DNA of 64,000 bases, taken from positions 147,086 to 211,085 of the forward strand of contig JABHXA010000004.1 in assembly GCA_018657495.1 (NCBI GenBank). The letters run 5' to 3'. A program made the position numbers and the translations under genes. Below, piece after piece: positions 9,253 to 18,232 of the stretch. The notes below the pieces were generated by a model. The model did no database searches, had not been told where the DNA came from, and saw only the letters and a program-made list of their open reading frames with translations. This DNA comes from Fidelibacterota bacterium. Its GTDB lineage: Bacteria; Fidelibacterota; Marinisomatia; SCGC-AAA003-L08; JACNLC01. How positions within the stretch are numbered: the stretch's first letter is position 1; every line of letters starts with the position of its first letter.

Positions 9253-9722
9253 AAATTGCCGTATATCCAGGATCCTTTGATCCAATTACTTATGGTCACA
9301 TTGATATTATTGAACGGGCATCATCTGTCTTTGATAAAATTATTGTCGCCATTTCTCAAAACTCCGAAAAGGCCTCCCTATTTACAGAAATAGAACGAAT
9401 CGATTTAATCCGCGCCAGCACAATAGGATATCCCAATGTATCAGTAGACCATTTTAGGGGACTTCTGGTTGATTACGTCCAGGAAAAAAAGGCACAATCT
9501 ATTATTCGTGGATTAAGAGCCATCTCAGATTTTGAATTTGAGTTTCGAATGGCATTGATGAATCGTAGTCTAAATGAAGATGTGACCACATTATTCCTCA
9601 TGCCCCATGCCAAATTCACCCATGTGAGCTCTTCATTGGTCAGAGAAGTAGCAAAGTTGCATGGAGATATTACTTCTCTTGTACCTGACCATGTTGCCAC
9701 TGCTATCCAAAATAAATTTTAA
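9234..9722 (+). CDS. coaD: Phosphopantetheine adenylyltransferase
   Basis: The body is ~157-162 residues. It makes dephospho-CoA from 4'-phosphopantetheine and ATP. The T/HxGH signature is Y-P-G-S-F-D-P-I-T-Y-G-H; R-G-L-R-A-I-S-D-F-E-F-E and the H-V-S-S-S-L-V-R-E motif match CoaD throughout. The start is uncertain. TTG 9234 is the first ordinary start codon, but it lies upstream of the only good Shine-Dalgarno, GGAGG at 9236-9240. Family alignment places the first residue at ATA 9249, which overlaps the rsmD TAA as ATAA. Confidence 0.93.
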   Translation: MEGRVIKIAVYPGSFDPITYGHIDIIERASSVFDKIIVAISQNSEKASLFTEIERIDLIRASTIGYPNVSVDHFRGLLVDYVQEKKAQSIIRGLRAISDFEFEFRMALMNRSLNEDVTTLFLMPHAKFTHVSSSLVREVAKLHGDITSLVPDHVATAIQNKF

Positions 9723-9733
9723 TCATTAAGTCT

Positions 9734-10618
9734 TTGGTGAAGGAAACGGCTAATAACTCACATTTGCCCTTGAGGGTGGTTGTTCCAGATTTTGAAGAAT
9801 TAATTCCCAATGACACATTATCAGAATCTCATCAGAATATTGAATTCAGAATCTCATCAGATTATCAATGGAAAATGCCAGAGTATATTGAAAGCATAAG
9901 CCGTAAAAATTTTACCAAAAATTGGCCGATAGAATCATTGGAGACTTATTTGGAAGAGCCATTAAATTTTTGTGCTGCCATGATTGATGGAGGGGATGCC
10001 GATTTAATGATATCCGGTTACAATAATTCGCTTGATAAAGTTACTCAAACAGGGATTAGAATAATCGGCATGAAATCAAAATCCAAATGGGTATATAGCT
10101 CTTCATTGCTTAAGGCACCAGAATCAGATACTTATTTTACATTTGCAGATTGTACGTTAATACCTGAACCCAGTGTAGATCAATTGGTGAGGATTGCATT
10201 TCAATCGGTTCTTTTCCACAAAAAAATAACTGGAATTGATCCTTTTTTGGCCTTTATATCTTTTTCAACAAAGGGGAGTTTTAAGCACTACCGGGTGGAC
10301 AGGACCGTAGAAGCATTGAAGAAATTTAAAATCAAATATCCAGACATACGCGCCGAAGGAGAGTTGATGTTTGATGATGCCTTATTCTTAGGCCTTCCTG
10401 AAGAATTCAAAAGTGAATTAAAAATTCCGATGACGCCAAACGTATTTATATTCCCAAATATGGATGGAGGAAACGTTGCATTAAAAATAACTAGAACGTT
10501 AGCAGGATTTGACCATGTTGGTTCCTTGATACATGGGTTAAATTATCCTGTATGGATTTTAGACAATTATACCTCTTTCAGTGATGTTATTAGATTAATA
10601 AAGCTATTAAAATATTAG
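9734..10618 (+). CDS. Phosphotransacetylase-like (PTA/PTB family) protein
   Basis: 294 residues; start TTG 9734 or the adjacent GTG 9737. The C-terminal half has the hallmarks of phosphate acetyl/butyryl transferases: F-I-S-F-S-T-K-G-S near residues 173-181, the E-G-E-L-M-F-D-D-A-L stretch, P-N-V-F-I-F-P-N-M-D-G-G-N, then Y-K/L-I-x-R-x-L-A-G. The family interconverts acyl-CoA and acyl phosphate. The N-terminal part is shorter and more divergent than in Pta, and no acetate kinase gene is nearby, so the substrate is open (acetyl, propionyl or butyryl). Pyruvate:ferredoxin oxidoreductase 32 kb away would supply acetyl-CoA. Confidence 0.7.
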   Translation: MVKETANNSHLPLRVVVPDFEELIPNDTLSESHQNIEFRISSDYQWKMPEYIESISRKNFTKNWPIESLETYLEEPLNFCAAMIDGGDADLMISGYNNSLDKVTQTGIRIIGMKSKSKWVYSSSLLKAPESDTYFTFADCTLIPEPSVDQLVRIAFQSVLFHKKITGIDPFLAFISFSTKGSFKHYRVDRTVEALKKFKIKYPDIRAEGELMFDDALFLGLPEEFKSELKIPMTPNVFIFPNMDGGNVALKITRTLAGFDHVGSLIHGLNYPVWILDNYTSFSDVIRLIKLLKY

Positions 10619-10628
10619 AAAAGGTCGA

Positions 10629-10916
10629 ATGCCAACATACAATTACAAATGCGAGAATTGCGGGGATTTATTTTCAGCCATTCAAAAAATGTCAGAATCT
10701 CCACTCCTGGATTGCAATATTTGTGATGGAAGAGTGAGAAGGATAATAAGTGGAGGAGCTGGAATAATATTCAAAGGATCTGGCTTTTATCATACGGATT
10801 ATGTAAAAAATAAGTCAGGGGATAATTCCAATAAATCATTAGATAAAAAAGAGTCTAAATCTAAAAAAACTGAAAAAGAAAATAAATTGAAAGGAAAGAT
10901 TAATGACAAAAATTAA
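10629..10916 (+). CDS. FmdB-family zinc ribbon protein
   Basis: 95 residues. It starts [12 protein letters not shown], the standard FmdB/CxxC_CXXC_SSSS opening, with the second pair C-N-I-C at 29-32, forming one zinc ribbon. A G-S-G-F-Y-x-T-D-Y motif follows, which is also standard. The last third is a lysine-rich, low-complexity tail. Role unknown; these are small putative regulatory proteins. It overlaps icd by 14 bases. Confidence 0.85.
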   Translation: MPTYNYKCENCGDLFSAIQKMSESPLLDCNICDGRVRRIISGGAGIIFKGSGFYHTDYVKNKSGDNSNKSLDKKESKSKKTEKENKLKGKINDKN

Positions 10917-12204
10917 TGTGCCAGAATTTGGTCAGAAGATTACAATGAATAATGGGGTTTTGAATGTACCCGATTCACCAATTATACCATTTATAGAAGG
11001 TGATGGAACCGGGCCGGATATTTGGGCCTCCACCGTACGGGTATTGGATGCTGCTGTTGAAAAAGCCTATAGTGGAAAAAGAAAAATTGCCTGGATGGAA
11101 GTGTATGCCGGCGACAAATCTAATGATATTTATGGTCCTAATACCTGGTTACCGCAGGAAACACTCGATATGATTGATAAATACCTGGTTGCAATCAAAG
11201 GTCCATTGACAACCCCTGTAGGCGGAGGAATCAGGTCTATAAATGTAGCATTAAGGCAAAAACTTGATTTGTATGTTTGTCTAAGACCTGTTAAATGGTT
11301 TGATGGTGTTCCTTCACCGGTAAAAGAACCAGCTAATATTGATATGGTTATCTTCAGGGAGAATACTGAGGATATTTATGCTGGGATAGAGTTTGAAGAA
11401 GGATCGGATGAAGCAAAAGAATTTTTGTCTTTATTGAAAGAGCGATTTGAAGATAAATTTCAAAAAGTTAGATTTCCAGATACTACGGGAGTAGGAATTA
11501 AACCGATATCAAAAGAAGGAACCTTTAGACTGGTAAGAGCTGCAATCGAATTCACTTTAAAAAATAATCGTAAAAATCTTACTTTTGTCCATAAAGGTAA
11601 TATAATGAAGTTCACTGAAGGTGCTTTTAAAAACTGGGGTTATGAACTGGTTGAGAAAGAGTACGGTGATAAAGTTTTTACCTGGGCGGAATATGATAGA
11701 ATCAGTGAGAAAAGTGGTGCAGCGGCTGCGAATAAAGCTCAAAGTGATGCTGTTGCTGCCGGTAAAATAATTGTTAAAGATGTTATTGCAGATGCATTCC
11801 TTCAGCAGATTCTAACTCGTCCAAAAGAATATGATGTTATTGCAACAATGAATCTCAATGGCGATTATATATCAGATGCTCTTGCGGCTCAAGTTGGAGG
11901 GATCGGAATTGCCCCCGGTGCAAATATTAATTATGTCACTGGTAAGTCTATTTTTGAGGCTACTCATGGAACAGCACCAAAATATGCTGGTCAGGATAAA
12001 GTTAATCCCGGATCACTCATCCTATCCGGTGAGATGATGTTTAGATTTATGGGATGGACAGAAGCAGCTGATTTAATTCTCTCGGCAATTGACAGTACAA
12101 TTGCTGAAAGAAAAGTAACATATGATTTCCATAGATTAATGGAGAATGCTACTAAATTGAAATGTTCAGAATTTGGCGATGCTCTCATTTCAAATATGGG
12201 GTAA
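10903..12204 (+). CDS. icd: NADP-dependent isocitrate dehydrogenase
   Basis: 433 residues. It oxidises isocitrate to 2-oxoglutarate and CO2 in the TCA cycle. Isocitrate-binding residues are in S-I-N-V-A-L-R-Q (Ser, Asn and Arg in place). The coenzyme loop [16 protein letters not shown] is near-identical to E. coli Icd; the Lys-Tyr pair and the later V-T-Y-D-F-x-R are the NADP-specific residues. The start ATG follows GAAAGGAAAG. An inverted repeat 40 bases past the stop may end transcription. Confidence 0.96.
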   Translation: MTKINVPEFGQKITMNNGVLNVPDSPIIPFIEGDGTGPDIWASTVRVLDAAVEKAYSGKRKIAWMEVYAGDKSNDIYGPNTWLPQETLDMIDKYLVAIKGPLTTPVGGGIRSINVALRQKLDLYVCLRPVKWFDGVPSPVKEPANIDMVIFRENTEDIYAGIEFEEGSDEAKEFLSLLKERFEDKFQKVRFPDTTGVGIKPISKEGTFRLVRAAIEFTLKNNRKNLTFVHKGNIMKFTEGAFKNWGYELVEKEYGDKVFTWAEYDRISEKSGAAAANKAQSDAVAAGKIIVKDVIADAFLQQILTRPKEYDVIATMNLNGDYISDALAAQVGGIGIAPGANINYVTGKSIFEATHGTAPKYAGQDKVNPGSLILSGEMMFRFMGWTEAADLILSAIDSTIAERKVTYDFHRLMENATKLKCSEFGDALISNMG

Positions 12205-12240
12205 ATCCTGCCTGAATGAATGTGGGAAATCAATCAGATT

Positions 12241-12275
12241 ATATGCCGTAGAGACAATCTGCGGCATATCTGTTT
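12241..12275 (+). terminator. Possible terminator hairpin after icd
   Basis: ATATGCCG (12241-12248) pairs with CGGCATAT (12262-12269) around a 13-base loop, followed by CTGTTTATAT. The 3' tract is only weakly T-rich, so it may be a pause or RNA-processing site rather than a full intrinsic terminator. It lies between icd and obgE. Confidence 0.45.
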
Positions 12276-12337
12276 ATATCAGGTAACTACAAATCATCAA
12301 TGTCAATCACAAATGAGCAAATTGGAATTATACATTT

Positions 12338-13318
12338 ATGAAATTTATTGACCAGGCCAGAATTTATATAAAAGCAGGTGATGGGGGACATGGCTGCATT
12401 GCCTTTCTTAGAGAAAAATTCAGACCCAAAGGCGGACCCTGCGGTGGTGACGGTGGACATGGCGGAAATGTAATTATGCGTGTAAATCCACAGTTGACAA
12501 CATTGCATGATGTTTCTTATTTGAAGCATTATCGGGCAAAAAGAGGTGGTCATGGTGAAGGAAATAATCGTCACGGAAAAAATGGGGCTGACATAGTTTT
12601 ATTTGTTCCGCCTGGAACAATTATAAAAAATTCTGAAACTCAGCATGTCATAATAGACCTTAAGGATTTGGATAGTGAAATTACCATCGCCAAAGGAGGA
12701 AATGGTGGATTTGGAAATGCCAGATTCAAAACTCAGAAAAATACTGCACCAAGGGTGGCAAATGATGGTCAGACCGGAGAAGAGCTAACTATCGATCTGG
12801 AATTAAAAGTCCTTGCTGATGTAGGTCTTGTAGGATTCCCGAATGCCGGGAAATCAACACTTCTTTCAGTTGTATCTGCAGCAAAACCAAAAGTGGCAGA
12901 TTATCCTTTCACCACATTGATTCCAAATCTTGGCATTGTTAAATATGGTGATTATAAATCATTTGTCATGGCTGATATACCTGGGTTGATTGAAGGGGCT
13001 TCTGAGGGAAAAGGACTTGGAAGTCAATTCCTTCGGCATATTGAAAGAACAAAGGCATTGGTATTTCTAGTTGATGGGAATTCGCTAGATATTTTAGATG
13101 AATACAATAAACTTAGGATCGAGCTGGAAAAGAAGAATCCAGAATTAAATACACGACCCTCTCTATTGCTGATTACAAAAAAAGATACATGGATGGAAGA
13201 TCCTGAATTAGACGAATCAGAACTGAAAGGTGTAAAATTATTATTTATATCGTCACTAAATAAAGTAGGTGTCCGCGAAGCAGTTCATTATATATCCATG
13301 ATGGTTGAAGGAAATTGA
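12338..13318 (+). CDS. obgE: GTPase ObgE (CgtA)
   Basis: 326 residues. The glycine-rich Obg fold covers residues 1-158 (G-G-P-C-G-G-D-G-G-H-G-G-N). The GTPase domain has G1 G-F-P-N-A-G-K-S-T (166-174), the T-T-L-x-P-N-L-G switch I motif, G3 D-I-P-G-L-I-E-G-A and G4 T-K-K-D (N replaced by T). It associates with the 50S subunit and links ribosome assembly to stress signals. There is no C-terminal extension. Ends in a TTGA overlap with dprA. Confidence 0.96.
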   Translation: MKFIDQARIYIKAGDGGHGCIAFLREKFRPKGGPCGGDGGHGGNVIMRVNPQLTTLHDVSYLKHYRAKRGGHGEGNNRHGKNGADIVLFVPPGTIIKNSETQHVIIDLKDLDSEITIAKGGNGGFGNARFKTQKNTAPRVANDGQTGEELTIDLELKVLADVGLVGFPNAGKSTLLSVVSAAKPKVADYPFTTLIPNLGIVKYGDYKSFVMADIPGLIEGASEGKGLGSQFLRHIERTKALVFLVDGNSLDILDEYNKLRIELEKKNPELNTRPSLLLITKKDTWMEDPELDESELKGVKLLFISSLNKVGVREAVHYISMMVEGN

Positions 13319-14385
13319 AATTACCAAAACACCAGATTGTCAGCTTATCAAATGTGAAAGGTATAGGGCCGGGCAAGATAAGAGCGTTATTACAGAAATA
13401 TCCCAATACTGATTGCCTATCAAAACTCAATGCATCTGATATGATGCAGGTAAGAGGAATTACAAGAGAAATAGCAAATTCTATAAAAATGATGGATGTT
13501 TCAATTGGCAAACAATCATTAGCAGATGCAGAAAAAATAAATGCCAGGTATATTACGTATTGGGATGATGAGTTTCCAGATAGTTTAAAACGGGTTTTTG
13601 ATTCTCCAATAGGAATCTATATTATTGGCAAATTGAAAGATATTCCAAAGTTGGGAGTGGTCGGCAGCAGAAAGCCGACTCCATACGGAAAACTAACTTG
13701 TAATAATTTAACCGAAAAACTGGTCAAATCCAATTTAGGTATAGTCAGTGGTCTTGCTAGGGGGATAGATTCACTAGCACATGGAGTAGCAGTCAAGAAT
13801 GGTGGATATACTATTGCAGTCATGGGATGTGGCATAAATATCTGTTATCCACCTGAAAATCGCTCCTTAAGGGAAAAAATAATCGAGACTGGTGCTATTA
13901 TATCTGAATTTCCTCCTGGAACACCACCGGATTCAACAAATTTTCCAAAACGAAATCGAATTATTAGCGGATTATCCAAAGGTATCCTGGTTATTGAGGC
14001 AGGTAAAAAAAGTGGTGCAGTTATTACCGCATATCTGGCATTGGATCAAAATAGAGAAGTATTTGCTGTTCCTGGAAGAATTGACAGTGAACAATCCTAC
14101 GGCTGTCATAAATTGATTCAGCAGGGCGCTAAACTTGTCACTTCTGTTGATGATGTATTAGAGGAATTTCAATTGCCGAAAGCTACTTTCCAAACTGAAC
14201 TCATTCCTGAGCTGACTGATGCAGAAAGTGATTTATTTAAATTTATTAGCAATGAAGCGGTCCATATCGATCATCTGTGCAACATATCAGGAAAGGATAC
14301 TCCTGAAGTTTTAACTAATTTACTTCAACTTGAGTTAAAAGGATGTATAATTCAATTGCCTGGTAAAAATTTTACACGCCGCTGA
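13315..14385 (+). CDS. dprA: DNA processing protein DprA
   Basis: 356 residues, TTG start overlapping the obgE stop. N-terminal helix-hairpin-helix (V-K-G-I-G-P-G-K-I), then the Rossmann DprA core with V-V-G-S-R-K-P-T-x-Y-G, S-G-L-A-R-G-I-D-S-L-A-H, M-G-C-G, and Y-P-P-E-N. The I-E-A-x-x-K-S-G-A and V-P-G-R-I motifs complete it. The C-terminal winged helix is present (about 295-350). It loads RecA on incoming single-stranded DNA during transformation. The ComEA-like gene at 5.9 kb is a plausible partner. Confidence 0.95.
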   Translation: MKLPKHQIVSLSNVKGIGPGKIRALLQKYPNTDCLSKLNASDMMQVRGITREIANSIKMMDVSIGKQSLADAEKINARYITYWDDEFPDSLKRVFDSPIGIYIIGKLKDIPKLGVVGSRKPTPYGKLTCNNLTEKLVKSNLGIVSGLARGIDSLAHGVAVKNGGYTIAVMGCGINICYPPENRSLREKIIETGAIISEFPPGTPPDSTNFPKRNRIISGLSKGILVIEAGKKSGAVITAYLALDQNREVFAVPGRIDSEQSYGCHKLIQQGAKLVTSVDDVLEEFQLPKATFQTELIPELTDAESDLFKFISNEAVHIDHLCNISGKDTPEVLTNLLQLELKGCIIQLPGKNFTRR

Positions 14386-14475
14386 CAGAATATTTATTAA
14401 CTTATTTTCCAATATTTCAACAATATTCAAAACATTTTATCCATATAACCATCATTATTATTCATTAATGCACCT

Positions 14476-14496
14476 ATTGTTCATTTATTGAACAAT
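14476..14496. promoter_or_regulatory. Inverted repeat, candidate activator site for the 14.6 kb sigma-54 promoter
   Basis: ATTGTTCA (14476-14483) and TGAACAAT (14489-14496) are perfect 8-base arms with a 5-base spacer. The site lies about 120-140 bases upstream of the -24 element at 14615, the usual position for an enhancer-binding protein. A related half (CAACAATATTCA) lies further upstream near 14418. The regulator that binds is unknown. Confidence 0.45.
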
Positions 14497-14614
14497 ATCA
14501 AAATATTCATATTTATAACCAAAACCCGTATTTTGCAATATAGAATAACATCTATTAACCATAATAACTATATACCCAATAACAACAGCAACTTAACATA
14601 GTGTTGGTTATATT

Positions 14615-14630
14615 TGGCACCATAATTGCC
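14615..14630 (+). promoter_or_regulatory. Sigma-54 promoter (-24/-12)
   Basis: TGGCACCATAATTGCC matches the sigma-54 consensus TGGCAC-N5-TTGC exactly, with GG and GC in the required GG-N10-GC spacing. Transcription would begin near 14641 and run through ~480 bases with no coding potential to the terminator at 15088-15120. Confidence 0.75.
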
Positions 14631-14640
14631 AAGTAGTAAT

Positions 14641-15120
14641 TGAAGCTATTTGAAAGTAAAAAGATTTGTCCCAAGGTAAAAGATATTTGACAAAACATAA
14701 ATTTCACCTGTGCAATGTAATTATTATTAATTGCAAAATTCAGGATTAGAATTGTCGGGACAGTTCTGTCGTATCAACGAGAATCAAGAGACAGGTACTC
14801 AATAGAACCATAAGTTTCCAAATGGTTGGAAAATTGTTAGAAATAACAGAAAAATGGTGAAAATAACATGAATGGGTTGTCAGTTAATGGGGGTATTTGA
14901 CTTGCGCTTTGAATGATACGCTGAACCGTTCCGCAATTATTAGGGTGTTGGGATGGGAAATTGATTTTAGCAAATTAGTTTTTGCTGGTTCAATACGGGT
15001 TGCATTCTTCCCGTCCCAACACTTTATCTAAAATATTAAAAATTAAACTTCTGGTTAAATAAACCGCAAACACCCTCCCCGGTGTAAAAAAGTCCCCGTT
15101 TCGCTGGCGGGGACTTTTCT
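14641..15120 (+). ncRNA. Putative sigma-54-dependent non-coding RNA with a long extended hairpin
   Basis: Between dprA and the gene at 15167 there are ~780 bases without a plausible gene; the best ATG at 14870 gives only 10 codons. The region has a sigma-54 promoter at 14615, a terminator at 15088-15120 and a striking hairpin between. GTGTTGGGATGGGAA (14945-14959) pairs with TTCCCGTCCCAACAC (15008-15022) with one G-U, continued by ATTGA/TCAAT (14960-14964/14990-14994) and AGCAAA/TTTGCT (14969-14974/14981-14986), with a 13-base bulge on the 3' side. A small ACACC/GGTGT hairpin is at 15070-15085. It does not match RNase P, tmRNA, SRP or 6S RNA signatures I know. The boundaries are inferred from promoter and terminator. 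Confidence 0.5.
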
Positions 15121-15122
15121 CA
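15088..15122 (+). terminator. Strong intrinsic terminator
   Basis: AAAAGTCCCCG (15088-15098) pairs perfectly with CGGGGACTTTT (15108-15118), loop of 9, followed by a T-rich tail continuing to 15127. No coding gene ends just upstream, which is the main reason to infer an RNA transcript here. Confidence 0.85.
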
Positions 15123-15166
15123 TTTTACACTTCTCAATTTAGCTGCTATTGGGATAATATTACATT

Positions 15167-15643
15167 ATGTCTTCAAAGTGGTTAATATATAAACATACAA
15201 TTATTATCATGCTAATTTTAATGTCAGGATGTTCCTCAAAACGAATTGTGAAAGAAGTCTGGCCTGACGGCTCTACGCAACTTGAAGAAAAAATGAAAAA
15301 ATCTGGCAATAAGGTTGTGTATTCTTATTATAAAAATGGACAAAAAGAATATAAGGCTACCTATTTTAATTCAATGCTCGATGGCGAAACGATTTATTGG
15401 GATGAAAATGGGGATGTTAAATCTATATCATATTATTTAGCTGGGGAACTGCACGGAAAATGGACTCAATTTAATACTCTAGGCATAGTTGTTCATGAAT
15501 CGGAATATTTCCATGGGGATAAGCATGGTTATGAAAAATATTTTTGGGATAACGGAAATATAAAATCTCAGCAGGAATACATTTTTGGCATAGTATCAGG
15601 TGAAATCTTTCGGTGGGATGTTTCAGGTGAGCGATTAAATTAA
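15167..15643 (+). CDS. MORN-repeat (YwqK-like) lipoprotein
   Basis: 158 residues. Signal peptide with lipobox L-M-S-G-C at about residues 19-23, so it is a membrane-anchored lipoprotein. The mature part consists of four to five ~23-residue beta repeats of the form Y-x-N-G-x-x-x-x-x-x-Y-x-x-G-x-x-x-G-x-x-x-x-W-D, the MORN_2 repeat. Such proteins are often labelled YwqK-family antitoxins, but a lipoprotein without a toxin partner is not an antitoxin. Function unknown. The 3' end overlaps the convergent small gene by 4 bases. Confidence 0.7.
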   Translation: MSSKWLIYKHTIIIMLILMSGCSSKRIVKEVWPDGSTQLEEKMKKSGNKVVYSYYKNGQKEYKATYFNSMLDGETIYWDENGDVKSISYYLAGELHGKWTQFNTLGIVVHESEYFHGDKHGYEKYFWDNGNIKSQQEYIFGIVSGEIFRWDVSGERLN

Positions 15644-15879
15644 TATGGCATTGGTAATTTCGATAATAAGGCAACCAAAATGAACATAATCAGATAAAAA
15701 GGGATAGATAGTATAAGCCCGGCGACAAGGTTATGACCAAATACTGTAAAAGCTCTCCTCAAAAAGCTTGTATTATTTAAACCCGGGTGTAAATACTGTT
15801 CATCACTCTCATTTAGTTTTCTTTCCAAATCCTCAATTCTTTTCTCTAATATATAAATATTTTTATCAATATTATCCAT
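15640..15879 (-). CDS. Small coiled-coil membrane protein, unknown
   Basis: 79 residues, ATG behind AAAGGA on the minus strand, so likely translated. N-terminal ~25 residues are a charged heptad-like helix (I-L-E-K-R-I-E-D-L-E-R-K-L), followed by a linker and one C-terminal membrane segment (about residues 50-73). Not recognised as a family. It is convergent with the MORN lipoprotein and divergent from the DUF255 gene. Confidence 0.55.
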   Translation of the reverse strand: MDNIDKNIYILEKRIEDLERKLNESDEQYLHPGLNNTSFLRRAFTVFGHNLVAGLILSIPFYLIMFILVALLSKLPMPY

Positions 15880-15990
15880 AATTACATCCTTTTATTTACA
15901 ATTAACATCGGTAATTTACTGGTAACAAGATCATTGAATTCCTTTAATATTTTATACATAATTAATACTTGATATTGAATAATATTACTT

Positions 15991-18219
15991 ATGTTCATCA
16001 CAACATTATTTACTATTTTATTATTTTTTACATTTGGGGGAGCAGTGGATAACAATCCTCATGAATATCATTACGATAATAATGGCAGAGTTATTATCCC
16101 AGATCAGGTTTTTCTTGATCAATTGCCAAGGGATGGCGGTGAGTATTATAACCGCCTGGTTTTTGAGCAAAGTCCTTACTTACTACAGCATGCTGCTAAC
16201 CCGGTAGATTGGTATCCCTGGGGTCCGGAAGCATTTGCTGAAGCAAAGCGTCAAGATAAACCTATTTTCCTCTCAATTGGATATACCACCTGTCACTGGT
16301 GTCATGTTATGGAACATGAATCCTTCGAAGATGAAGAGGTTGCAGCGCTTATGAATGATACATTCATCTGTATCAAAGTGGATCGGGAAGAACGACCTGA
16401 TGTTGACAATGTTTATATGGATGTTACTACTATGTTGAATGGAAGAGGTGGGTGGCCAATGACTGTTGTGCTGACACCAGATAAAGAACCCTTTTTTGCA
16501 GGCACATACTTCCCGAAAAACTCAAGGGGTAACCGTATTGGCATGATGGAACTCATTCCAAATATAAAAAGGGGTTGGGACGAAAATAGATCTCAGCTGG
16601 TTTTTGAAGCCGATTCCTTAACGACACGCTTGCGAAACTCAAATTCAAAATTCTCAATGACGAACAGTGAAATTGTCAAAGACGATATCCTTAATATTGC
16701 CTTCAATCAATTTCGAAGAAGATACGATGAAGAGTTTGGTGGGTTTGGCGAATCTCCAAAATTCCCAAAAGCCCATGATTATTCATTCCTATCCAGATAC
16801 TGGAAACGAACACAATCTAATATAGCCATGGAAATGGTAAAGAAATCATTATTAAAAATGAGATCTGGAGGGATGTATGATCAAATAGGATTTGGATTTC
16901 ATCGTTACTCTACAGACAAGGAATGGTTGGTCCCTCATTTTGAAAAGATGTTATATGATCAGGCTATGCTGGTTCATGCATATTTAGATGCCTATTTAAT
17001 GACCAATGACGAAACATATGCCAATACTGCTAAAGAGATAATTGAGTATGTCCAGAGAGATATGACACATCCACAAGGCGGATTCTATTCAGCGGAAGAC
17101 GCTGACAGTGAAGGAGTGGAGGCAAAGTTCTATGTATGGAATACTGATGAATTAAAAAGTATTCTGTCACAGGATGACTATGATTTGATCTATAAGATAT
17201 TTGAATTAAAGGATTCTGGAAATTACAGGGAAGGATACCGACATAAAAATAATATTCTGCACATGGATAAATCTATTAAGTCATTTGCCCTGGAATTAGG
17301 AGAGGACCCAGTAGAGGTTTCTGAGAAAATTAATTCTATCCGCGGTAATCTATTTGAATACCGGGAAAACAGGGTCCATCCCCAAAAGGACGACAAAATT
17401 TTGACGGATTGGAATGGATTGATGATATCAGCTATTGCCAGGGCAGCAAGGATATTCCCGAACACTAATTATGATAAGACTGCAATCTCAGCAATGGACT
17501 TTCTATTGACGACATTAATGGATAAAAATGGCGTACTCATGAAGAGATATCGAAATGGCTCTGCCGGTCTCCCAGCATTTCTTGAGGATTATGCCTATAC
17601 AATTTGGGCTCTTATTGAAATGTATCAGCTTACATTTGATATTTCATATGTAAAAACAGCACAAAAACTTTCAGATTATCAATATTTACATTTTTGGGAT
17701 GAAAAGAATGGAGGATTTTTTGTTACACCTGATAATGGTGAAAATCTATTAATAAGAAGTAAGGATGTTTATGACGGTGCCATCCCAAGTGGGAATTCTG
17801 TTTCAGCTTATAACTTTATCAGATTGTCCCGAATTCTTTCAAAACCACAATATGAAGATATTGCTTTCGATATATTCTCAACATTTTCACAACAAATAAA
17901 TCGTGGCAGTTCGGGGCAATCCATGATGCTTCAAGCAATAGATTTTGCTAATGGGCCATCATACGAAATATTAATCTCAGGGAATAAAAAAAGCAAAGGC
18001 ATGATTGATTTAGTCAATAATATTCATCAATTATTTGAACCAAACTCAATTATAATGATAATGGATCCAGAGGATGAAGAATTGTTTGAGTATCTTCCAC
18101 ATCTAAAAAACTACCCTGCAAACAACGATCAGGATCCATTAGTATATGTTTGTGAGAATTATGCCTGTAAATTGCCAACATCAGATATAAATGTTGTAAA
18201 GAAACTGTTGGAAAATTAG
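15991..18219 (+). CDS. Thioredoxin-domain DUF255 protein (YyaL / SSP411 family)
   Basis: 742 residues. N-terminal thioredoxin-like domain with N-P-V-D-W-Y-P-W-G and the redox-like motif C-H-W-C at 101-104, then R-E-E-R-P-D and G-G-W-P-M, all standard for DUF255. The remainder is an (alpha/alpha)6-barrel of the six-hairpin glycosidase type, with L-T-D-W-N-G-L-M and [10 protein letters not shown]. The biochemical role of the family is not established. Odd: there is a hydrophobic N-terminal extension (residues 1-18) like a signal peptide, whereas most members are cytosolic. Confidence 0.9.
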   Translation: MFITTLFTILLFFTFGGAVDNNPHEYHYDNNGRVIIPDQVFLDQLPRDGGEYYNRLVFEQSPYLLQHAANPVDWYPWGPEAFAEAKRQDKPIFLSIGYTTCHWCHVMEHESFEDEEVAALMNDTFICIKVDREERPDVDNVYMDVTTMLNGRGGWPMTVVLTPDKEPFFAGTYFPKNSRGNRIGMMELIPNIKRGWDENRSQLVFEADSLTTRLRNSNSKFSMTNSEIVKDDILNIAFNQFRRRYDEEFGGFGESPKFPKAHDYSFLSRYWKRTQSNIAMEMVKKSLLKMRSGGMYDQIGFGFHRYSTDKEWLVPHFEKMLYDQAMLVHAYLDAYLMTNDETYANTAKEIIEYVQRDMTHPQGGFYSAEDADSEGVEAKFYVWNTDELKSILSQDDYDLIYKIFELKDSGNYREGYRHKNNILHMDKSIKSFALELGEDPVEVSEKINSIRGNLFEYRENRVHPQKDDKILTDWNGLMISAIARAARIFPNTNYDKTAISAMDFLLTTLMDKNGVLMKRYRNGSAGLPAFLEDYAYTIWALIEMYQLTFDISYVKTAQKLSDYQYLHFWDEKNGGFFVTPDNGENLLIRSKDVYDGAIPSGNSVSAYNFIRLSRILSKPQYEDIAFDIFSTFSQQINRGSSGQSMMLQAIDFANGPSYEILISGNKKSKGMIDLVNNIHQLFEPNSIIMIMDPEDEELFEYLPHLKNYPANNDQDPLVYVCENYACKLPTSDINVVKKLLEN

Positions 18220-18232
18220 TTCGATATAACTC

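Noticed and set aside
14985..15000. GGTTCAATAC resembling a tRNA T-arm
   Set aside because: No matching acceptor, D or anticodon arms; it is part of the loop side of the long hairpin.
14641..15120. Known structural RNA (RNase P, tmRNA, SRP or 6S) in the 14.6-15.1 kb gap
   Set aside because: None of the signature sequences or the tRNA-like ends are present; kept as an unassigned RNA.
15167..15879. YwqK-like gene with a small convergent gene as a toxin-antitoxin pair
   Set aside because: The YwqK-like protein is a lipoprotein with MORN repeats; the small gene is on the opposite strand, and neither looks like a toxin.
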